Below are positions 34,564 to 40,829 of a DNA stretch of 40,829 nucleotides, piece by piece (within the stretch, counting starts at the first letter, position 1; each line of letters begins with the position of its first letter). The notes below the pieces were generated by a model. The model was given only the letters and a program-made list of their open reading frames with translations, was not told the DNA's origin and did not search any database. A program made the position numbers and the translations under genes. Source of the DNA: Cyclobacterium lianum (GTDB lineage: Bacteria > Bacteroidota > Bacteroidia > Cytophagales > Cyclobacteriaceae); assembly GCF_900143075.1 (NCBI RefSeq), contig NZ_FRCY01000006.1:1-40829 (forward strand), written 5' to 3'.

Positions 34564-35496
34564 TTATTTAAGTGAAAATCCTCCATCACAAATGATTGTT
34601 TGTCCAACTATAAAATTGGAAGCATCACTTAATAGAAATGCAGCCAATTCTGCAATCTCCTCGGGGGATGCTATTCGATTTTGCGGATTTAAATCACAAT
34701 AGCTATTATCTCTTTGCTTTAAGAATTTTTTTTGCATTTCTGTAGAAATAATTCCTGGTGCAATTCCATTGACGATAATATTTTTTGGTGCAAGGGATAT
34801 TCCTAAACCCTGGGTCAAACCAGCGATATCCCATTTGGTCATTCTATATGGATAAGTTGCTCCCACATATCCACCTTGGGAAGATATATTAATTACTTTT
34901 TTGACAGAACTTGTACTGGTATTTTGCTTTAACCAAATTCGACAAATTTCTTGAGTTAGAAAAAAAAGGCCCTTTGAGTTAATATCGTATACCTGCTCCC
35001 AATCCTCTTCTTTTACATTTGGGAAAAGTCCCTTTGATAGCACACCGGCATTGTTTACAAGTATATCAACCTCGCCTCCTAAAATATCTTTGGCCTCTGT
35101 TAAATGACTTGATAACTTTTCTGTTTCACTTACATCCCAAGCCAAAATTCGGAGATTAGGATTACTAATAGTATTTGCTACTTTCTCCAATTTATGAAAG
35201 TTCCGACCCGTAATTAGCACAACAGCCCCTAAATCCAAAGCCTTCTGCGCAATTGCCAGTCCTATACCCGATCCTCCCCCTGTAACTATGATTCTTTTAT
35301 CATTTAGCAGCGCTTCATATTTTACGTAAGTAACATTTATAGAAAGATGACCACCAGATGTAAGAATTTTAGGGGCTAGCCTGATTAATCTGGGAAAATT
35401 ACTAATCAGTATTCCACAAACTTTTAAAGCGGATTTTAGTTTTTTCAAGATAGAACGTAACATATTAAAGAAAAAACAGAAGTAAATAGTTGCCAA
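34564..35496 (-). CDS. short-chain dehydrogenase/reductase of the polysaccharide locus
   Basis: A 310-residue protein. The first 60 residues are an unusual basic and hydrophobic extension, then a classical SDR begins: IIVTGGGSGIGLAIAQKAL (cofactor glycine motif), LVNNAGVLSKG, INISSQGGYVG (catalytic Ser), YPYRMTKWD (Tyr-x-x-x-Lys), and SEDNFIVGQ-like SNFIVGQTIICDGGF. A start at the second Met (35463) is also possible. The enzyme could reduce or oxidise the product of the MenD-like enzyme. It is the second gene after wzx, spaced 46 bases from it. Confidence 0.9.
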   Translation of the reverse strand: MATIYFCFFFNMLRSILKKLKSALKVCGILISNFPRLIRLAPKILTSGGHLSINVTYVKYEALLNDKRIIVTGGGSGIGLAIAQKALDLGAVVLITGRNFHKLEKVANTISNPNLRILAWDVSETEKLSSHLTEAKDILGGEVDILVNNAGVLSKGLFPNVKEEDWEQVYDINSKGLFFLTQEICRIWLKQNTSTSSVKKVINISSQGGYVGATYPYRMTKWDIAGLTQGLGISLAPKNIIVNGIAPGIISTEMQKKFLKQRDNSYCDLNPQNRIASPEEIAELAAFLLSDASNFIVGQTIICDGGFSLK

Positions 35497-35542
35497 TTGG
35501 GTTCAATCAAAACCAATACTCTTATCTCTAAATTTTGGCCGG

Positions 35543-37090
35543 TCAAAATGGAAGACTCTTTAATTTTGAGTGAATGAGCTTTGTAAGCTTTTTTCGGATT
35601 TTGGAGGGCAGTCCAATATAATATATAGATATTGCTGTGATACCAAAAATAATTACTAATGATACAGCAAAATAGAATAAATCTCTCACTGGAAATAAAT
35701 CTTTAATTAACAACGAAAGAGCAGTAGAAATAAAGATAACCCCGAGAATAGAAGGAAGGGTTTCTTTCAAGTAGGAAACAACAGGTAATCCTGTTAAATT
35801 TCCAACAATTTGTAAACGTACAATAAACATTATAACGTTTACTAAAATAGCAACATAAAAAACAAATTCGGGTCCAAAACCACCGTTCAATAAAATCCAG
35901 GAAACTATCAGAATACTAAATTGAAAAAAACCAAGTATGGATTCATAGGTCGCCATTTTGCCGGGTGCCCTTGCTGCGGTAGTTAAGGGTAAACTTATCG
36001 AAAATATAAGACCTTCTACCAAACTTAGCCTGGCGAATTCTACTGTATAACTGGGAGTTTCCTTTAACCAGTAGACAAGTATAGACTCCATTTCAATGAA
36101 AACGGGTAGAGCAAGAATCCACATCAAAAAAAAAGTTGCCTTAGATCCATTCGTTACCAATGCAAACATCTCCTCCTTTTCATTTGCAGCATATGATTTA
36201 ATAATAGGTGGATATAAGCTGGTATTGAACTGTGTGGCAAGTTTGTTTGATTGACTTGCGATATTTCCAGCAATTGATCGGGCCGCAACAACAATTGGAG
36301 TGAAATATTGATTCAGAAGTATTGTTATTGCCGCTCCCCTTGCCACTGTGGTTAATTGCCCAAAAAGAGTCCACCCTGTAAAACCAACTACCTCTCTCGC
36401 CAACCCAGCATCCCAACGTATGTATTTAATTTGGCATTCAGCATACCTATTAAAACAAATTATTGAATAAATTGTAGTGTCAATTAAAGAAACAAGCAGT
36501 AATAATAATCCATATACCAAAATCTTGTCGCCAGGCAGATAAATCAGCAAAAAAACAGCGGCAAGTTTAAGTATCGCATCGACAATTGCCATATAGGCAT
36601 AGATTTTCATGTCCTCATGGGCGATAATCATCGCCATTAATGGTGATTTAAGAATGGTTAATACAAATGTAAAAACCGCAAGGTAGAAAAGTGATACCAA
36701 AGTGTCGAGCCGGCCATCGGGAACTTCCAAATGATTTTCAACAAACCAAAGACCACCTGTATTCAGGATCACCAGGGCTGCCAGCCCAATACCCAGATAA
36801 ATTATGGAGTTAACACCAAAAACCCTATTGAGTTTGTTTTGGTCTTGTTGCCCCAGGGCATGTGAAAAAAAACGCTGAGTTGCCGAGGCCATCGAACCAG
36901 GTAAAAAACTTAGTATGGCAACTACTCCTCCCACCACATTGTAGAGCCCATAATCCTCCGCCCCAAGCGTATTCAAAACAATCCGAACAGTGTAAAGAGA
37001 AACCCCCATCGTAATGAGCATGCGCGAATACAACAGCAGCGTATTTTTTGCAATGCGCTTATTACGATTTGATTTAGTTTCAGTCAACAT
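35543..37090 (-). CDS. wzx: polysaccharide repeat-unit flippase (Wzx-like)
   Basis: A 515-residue protein with about twelve to fourteen hydrophobic segments in the MOP/MATE flippase pattern. It opens NRNKRIAKNTLLLYSRMLIT with ANTxF-like TVRIVLNTLGAEDYGLYNVV, a segment typical of Wzx-type proteins in Bacteroidota, followed by SATQRFFSHALG. It moves the lipid-linked repeat unit across the inner membrane to be polymerised by Wzy. It is the first gene of the assembly operon, behind the repeat arrays. Confidence 0.92.
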   Translation of the reverse strand: MLTETKSNRNKRIAKNTLLLYSRMLITMGVSLYTVRIVLNTLGAEDYGLYNVVGGVVAILSFLPGSMASATQRFFSHALGQQDQNKLNRVFGVNSIIYLGIGLAALVILNTGGLWFVENHLEVPDGRLDTLVSLFYLAVFTFVLTILKSPLMAMIIAHEDMKIYAYMAIVDAILKLAAVFLLIYLPGDKILVYGLLLLLVSLIDTTIYSIICFNRYAECQIKYIRWDAGLAREVVGFTGWTLFGQLTTVARGAAITILLNQYFTPIVVAARSIAGNIASQSNKLATQFNTSLYPPIIKSYAANEKEEMFALVTNGSKATFFLMWILALPVFIEMESILVYWLKETPSYTVEFARLSLVEGLIFSISLPLTTAARAPGKMATYESILGFFQFSILIVSWILLNGGFGPEFVFYVAILVNVIMFIVRLQIVGNLTGLPVVSYLKETLPSILGVIFISTALSLLIKDLFPVRDLFYFAVSLVIIFGITAISIYYIGLPSKIRKKLTKLIHSKLKSLPF

Positions 37091-37129
37091 GAAGGAAATA
37101 AAAGTTGGTCATCAAAAAATTTATGTCAC

Positions 37130-37800
37130 CTTTTACGGTAATTTGTTAAGGGCTAAGGAGCTTATTTCTGGTTGTTATTGTAGTAGATGTACTTTGTCCG
37201 GCTGGGTGGTGGTTGAGCTAATTTTTAGATTTGTTAAGGGGTAAGGGGCTTGTTTCTGGTTGTTGCGGTGGTAGCGGGGTGTTGTCCGGCTGGGCTATCT
37301 TTGGGCAGCTCCCCAGCTTTGTTAAGGGTTAAGAGCCTTGTTTCTGGTTGTTATTGTTATAGAGGGGCGTTGCCCGGCTAGGTGGTTGTTAGGCTGATTC
37401 CTGGAATTGTCAAGGGTTAAGGGTTAAAATGCTTATTTCTGGTTGTTATCGTGGTAGCGGGGTGTTGCCCGGCTGGGCCGTTTTTGGGCAGCTCCCCAGC
37501 TTTGTTAAGGGTTAAAAGCGTTATTTTTTGTAGTTGGCCGTGTTTTTAATTTTGGCTGCTTTGGGTCGTGGTTAGCGTTATCGGGAATTTGTTAAGGGTT
37601 AAGAGCCTTGTTTCTGGTTGTTGACCTGGTAGCGGGGTGTTGTCCGGCTGGGCTGTAGTTGAGCTGATTTCCAGGGGTGTTAAGGGTTAAGGGTTAATAG
37701 CTTATTTTTGGTTGATGTTGTGGTAGCTGGACCCTTTCCGGCTGAGGGGTTGTTGGCCTGATTTTTGGAGTTGTTAAGGCTTAAGGATGCGCCATAAATC
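37130..37800. repeat. eight tandem units with GTTAAGGGTTAAG core, plus orientation
   Basis: Cores lie at about 37144, 37231, 37319, 37408, 37501, 37588, 37679 and 37772, a period of 87-93 bases. Units share TTGTTTCTGGTTGTTATTG, GGTAGCGGGGTGTTGCCCGG and CTGGGTGGTTGTTGAGC with drift between copies, so all are related but none identical. No reading frame persists across units, so it is non-coding. It separates wzc from wzx. The same unit starts again at 40803 and runs off the window end. Confidence 0.85.
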
Positions 37801-37830
37801 CTTTTTATTTTTGGAGAAACGACTATTTCT

Positions 37831-38290
37831 TTAACCCTTAACAAGCACGGTGCAGCTTAGAACAAACTCAATTGCTAGAAGAAAACCTTGAGAAGCTTAC
37901 TACTTTTCCTACCATTAACCCTTAACTATCACGGTTCAACTACCAATAAGCTCAACTGCCAGACATCTCCTCCCCACCACTCAGCCCGACCAGCATCATT
38001 TTAACCCTTAACAACCACGGTCCCACTTCTATCCAGCCTCCGCAAATTAATCCGCCTCCACTTCTTATACCGATTCGAACCATATTAACCCTTAACAACC
38101 ACGGTTCGACCAAAAACAAGCTCCAATTTACGGAAGCAATTTTGATTTGCTCAGCCCCGTCCGAACCATATTAACCCTTAACCACAACAATTCTACTTAA
38201 TTCAACCCTAAATACTAACAAGAAACATTGACCATTTCACCACCTTTCCTACCATTAACCTCCAGGCTTCAGCCTAAAACAAACCCTGTT
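37831..38290. repeat. six tandem units with TTAACCCTTAAC core, opposite orientation
   Basis: Cores lie at about 37831, 37914, 38001, 38085, 38171 and 38254 (decayed), a period of 83-87 bases. The core is the reverse complement of the core in the neighbouring array, but the rest of the unit (ACCACGGTTCAAC, then GCTCAACTGCCA) belongs to the family found at 24851. The two arrays thus face each other around 37,800-37,830. Confidence 0.82.
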
Positions 38291-38313
38291 GCCAACCAGC
38301 CATTTTGATTCCC

Positions 38314-40737
38314 TCAGCCCCTTCCGAGCCACTTCTTCCAGGACTTCTTCTCCTGTTGATCCTCGGCATAATACCCGTATCCGTATCCATAGCCGTATCC
38401 ATAGCCATATCGATGCGCCTTTTTCTCCACCCCGTTAAAGATCAGGTAGGCCTTATTGAGCAATTGCTGCTTTTTGAGCGCATTGATGTGCTCGATAAAC
38501 GGCTTCTGGCTGTAGTTATAGCGTACCACGAAGAGGCAGAGATCCGAAAGCTGGATCAGATCCAGGGACTCGGAGACCAGACCTACCGGAGGGGTATCCA
38601 GAATAATGGTATCGTAGCTTTCCCGCATGGCCGCAAGCATTTCCCTGAAATGGTCCGTGATCAGCAGCTCGGCAGGATTGGGCGGTATGGGACCGGAAGC
38701 GATCACGTCCAGGTGCTCGTAGGCGGTATTTTGTATTACCGCATGCACATCCGTCTCCTGTCCGCTCAGGTAGGTGGACAGGCCATTCTTGTTTTTCAGG
38801 CTGAAATCGTCAAAGATACGGGGCTTGCGCAGGTCGCAGCCGATCAGAAGGGTCCTCTTGCCACTCAGGGCATAGACCGAGGCCAGGTTGATGCTACTGA
38901 AGGTCTTGCCCTCACCCGAAATACTGGAGGTGATCATGATCACGGAGGTCTGATCCCGTGGCAGGATAAAGTTCAGGTTGGCCCGCAGGGAGCGGAAGGC
39001 CTCTGTGACCCCGGAGCGGGGATGCTGAAGCACCACCAGGTTGCCCTTTTCCTCGCTCTGGTTGATGCTGCTGAGCAGCGTAAGGTCAGATTTCCTTTCC
39101 AGCTCTTTGCCGTCCTTGATCCGGGTATTGAAGTAATTGCGCAGCATGCTGATGCCCACGGGCACCGCTCCGCCCAGGATCAGGGCGATCAGAAAGGTGA
39201 GTGCCTTTTTGGGGCTGATGGGCCGGGGATTGACCAGAGCGGTTTCGATGATCTTGTTGCTGGGGGTATTGGAAGCCCGGGTGATCGCAGACTCGGCGCG
39301 CTTCTGCAGCAGGAAGGTATAGAGCTCCTCATTGAGCGAAAACTCCCGCTCTATGCGGATCAGGTTCTGTTCGGTCTGGGGCAGGCTGCCAAAGGTGCCC
39401 TCAATCCGGCCAATGCGCTCCTCAAGGTCGTTGATCAGCAGCAGGGCATTCTGGTCTACATTCTGCAGCAGCTCCAGTATGGAGCGGTTCATGTCGGCGA
39501 TCTTGCGGTTGACCTCCCGCACCGGAGGGGAAATGTCAGTGAGCCGGGAGGCATGCATGGATTTTTCGGCCTGCAGCTCCAGCAGGTTTTCGATCAGCGT
39601 GTTGAGGATGGGGTCTTCTATGCCCAGCCCGGAGGGCACCACGATATTGTTATAATCCTCCCGCTGCAGGTAACTTTGCAGTTGCCGGTAATACTGCCGC
39701 TTGAATTTTTGCTGGGCCAGCTCGGTTTCCAGCTCCTTGAGCTGCTCAAAGATGGCTGTACCCTCGGAGCTGAGGTCGTAAATGGCATTGTTGGAGCGGA
39801 AGTTTTCCAGGCGGTTTTCGATGTACATCAGCGAATCCGAAAGCACCACGAGCTGGGCATCGATAAAGTCGATGGTATTGCTGGCCATGGCGTTTTTTTC
39901 CTGCAGCTCATTCTCCAGGTACACCTCCTGCAGCGTGTTCAGGTAATCCTTCCCCTTGGCGGGGGTCTGCGTCTTCAGGGTGAGTTGCAGGATGGTGGAC
40001 TGCTTGTCCATGGGGGAAATCTGCAGTTCCTCCCCGGTGTACTGGTTGACCAGCCCGAAGCGGTCGCGCAGCCGGATAAGCAGCTCCCCCTCCCCTTCTG
40101 CTCCGGTAAGGCCGATGCGGAAGCGGTTCATGGGCAGCTCTACCCATTCGCCAAAGCGGTAGGTCTGTGAAGGACTTGCGGGATCTTCCAGCCGCTCCCG
40201 GCTGTCGCTGTCGGGAAAGATCTGCGTAAATTCGCTGTCCTCATAGCTCAGCCGGAAGCTCTGCCGGTCAGACCATTCGATGCGGATCAGGCCATTGGCG
40301 AGCTGGGGGTGTGTCCAGTCCACCTCCACGGCGATGGGGGTTTTCTGGTAGAGTTCTTTTTGCACAAAGACCTCCTCCTCGTAATACTCCACATCAAAGG
40401 CCAGGCGGTCCAGGGCGGCTTCGGCGATGGGGCGGGACTTGAGGATGATCATCTGGTTGCCCAGCACCATTTCATCCTGTCCGCCCATCATGCCCAGGCC
40501 GGTATTTTCGAATATGCCGGTGAGGGGACTTTCCTTTTCCTTGACAAAAAACTTGGACGAAACCTGGTACACGGGTACGGAAAAGCGGATGATCAGATAG
40601 GCCAGGATCAGGGTAATGCCCAGGGAAAGGAGTATGTAGAAGCGGATGCGCCAGACTTGCAGCAGCAGGTCCTTGACATCGATAAGGTCTTCCTCCGGCA
40701 CTGCCACCGGCGGCCGTTGCGGGTCGGGTTGGGTCAT
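38314..40737 (-). CDS. wzc: Wzc-type tyrosine autokinase/chain-length regulator
   Basis: An 807-residue bacterial tyrosine kinase fused to a polysaccharide co-polymerase. Two membrane segments (about 31-51 and 510-530) bound a large periplasmic Wzz-like part with long coiled coils (about 270-470). The cytoplasmic kinase has Walker A SSISGEGKTFSSINLA (607-613), the A' region LLIGCDLRKPR, and Walker B TIILDTPPVG (710-717). The tail has eight tyrosines in alternating Tyr-Gly (777-790), the autophosphorylation cluster. It controls polymer length and export together with Wza, which is not in the window. It lies at the head of the locus and is GC-rich (35 G or C among 60 bases at 39541-39600). Confidence 0.95.
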   Translation of the reverse strand: MTQPDPQRPPVAVPEEDLIDVKDLLLQVWRIRFYILLSLGITLILAYLIIRFSVPVYQVSSKFFVKEKESPLTGIFENTGLGMMGGQDEMVLGNQMIILKSRPIAEAALDRLAFDVEYYEEEVFVQKELYQKTPIAVEVDWTHPQLANGLIRIEWSDRQSFRLSYEDSEFTQIFPDSDSRERLEDPASPSQTYRFGEWVELPMNRFRIGLTGAEGEGELLIRLRDRFGLVNQYTGEELQISPMDKQSTILQLTLKTQTPAKGKDYLNTLQEVYLENELQEKNAMASNTIDFIDAQLVVLSDSLMYIENRLENFRSNNAIYDLSSEGTAIFEQLKELETELAQQKFKRQYYRQLQSYLQREDYNNIVVPSGLGIEDPILNTLIENLLELQAEKSMHASRLTDISPPVREVNRKIADMNRSILELLQNVDQNALLLINDLEERIGRIEGTFGSLPQTEQNLIRIEREFSLNEELYTFLLQKRAESAITRASNTPSNKIIETALVNPRPISPKKALTFLIALILGGAVPVGISMLRNYFNTRIKDGKELERKSDLTLLSSINQSEEKGNLVVLQHPRSGVTEAFRSLRANLNFILPRDQTSVIMITSSISGEGKTFSSINLASVYALSGKRTLLIGCDLRKPRIFDDFSLKNKNGLSTYLSGQETDVHAVIQNTAYEHLDVIASGPIPPNPAELLITDHFREMLAAMRESYDTIILDTPPVGLVSESLDLIQLSDLCLFVVRYNYSQKPFIEHINALKKQQLLNKAYLIFNGVEKKAHRYGYGYGYGYGYGYYAEDQQEKKSWKKWLGRG

Positions 40738-40829
40738 TCGTGAGCTGTTTTTATATTGTTAGTGTTGTTTTTTGATTTTGTTGGGCTGGGCATTGGGGTT
40801 GGTTAAGGGTTAAGGGGCTTGTTTCTGGT
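40738..40829. repeat. upstream of wzc: start of another GTTAAGGGTTAAG unit
   Basis: From about 40800 the sequence GGTTAAGGGTTAAGGGGCTT, then GTTTCTGGT, matches the array at 37130-37800 and continues past the window end. Position 40738-40799 is an AT-rich leader with no recognised promoter. Confidence 0.6.

Noticed and set aside
37130-38290. Possible CRISPR or coding repeat protein
   Set aside because: Units drift along their whole length, only a 12-base core is constant, the period is over 80 bases, and no frame stays open across units.
38305-40170. Long open frame on the plus strand opposite wzc
   Set aside because: It is the antisense shadow of a well-supported tyrosine autokinase in GC-rich sequence and shows no family motif.
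1-40829. tRNA or rRNA genes
   Set aside because: No cloverleaf with a T-loop in proper context was seen; GGTTCAACCC phrases at 16381 and 20595 belong to dispersed repeats.

Overview
The window looks like chromosomal DNA of a Bacteroidota bacterium, most plausibly a marine or aquatic member of the Cytophagales (Cyclobacteriaceae-like). The evidence is a SusC/SusD remnant, a TonB-dependent receptor with an N-terminal carboxypeptidase-like domain, a beta-propeller/cytochrome c lipoprotein, a Wzc-type kinase with a Tyr-Gly tail, Bacteroidota-style promoter elements (TTG ... TAnnTTTG-like), and the dense intergenic palindromes and simple repeats common in this phylum. No rRNA, tRNA, transposase, integrase or CRISPR array was recognised.

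Left part (1-14.4 kb), mainly housekeeping and catabolic genes: three linked hairpins; a PIN toxin/antitoxin pair with a recognisable operator; an FdhF/YdeP-type molybdopterin oxidoreductase translationally coupled to FdhD; a bidirectional terminator; a small heat-shock protein followed by a small unknown protein; a wrecked SusC/SusD locus, where the N-terminal third of SusC runs directly into the last residues of SusD; a two-gene lipoprotein operon (beta-propeller plus cytochrome c, then a cysteine hydrolase of the isochorismatase fold); a divergent TonB receptor; and a convergent sugar isomerase-like TIM-barrel gene.

Middle part (14.4-25.1 kb), a rearranged repeat-rich accessory zone: five toxin/antitoxin-like pairs (two PIN, two MazF/PemK, one HicA-like plus HTH) are interleaved with three copies of one sugar-nucleotide epimerase gene (one stopped by a single TGA, one 3' fragment, one apparently full length but without an obvious AUG) and a broken glycosyltransferase copy. 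Between them lie several families of non-coding repeats, including a roughly 85-bp unit with the core TTAACCCTTAAC.

Right part (25.1-40.8 kb), a surface or exo-polysaccharide locus transcribed right to left: Wzc-type tyrosine autokinase/chain-length regulator, two opposed repeat arrays, Wzx flippase, an SDR, a MenD-like thiamine-diphosphate enzyme, a pyruvyl transferase, GT2, GT4-like, Wzy polymerase, sulfotransferase, GT-B and GT2. Together they could assemble, decorate (pyruvate ketal, sulfate, possibly an unusual branched or carboligated sugar), flip and polymerise an anionic repeat unit. The central genes (about 25.9-31.6 kb) are far more AT-rich than the flanking wzc, which points to acquisition by transfer. 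The most notable candidates are the MenD-like/SDR pair inside a polysaccharide locus, the toxin/antitoxin island with shared regulatory front ends, and the opposed TTAACCCTTAAC arrays.
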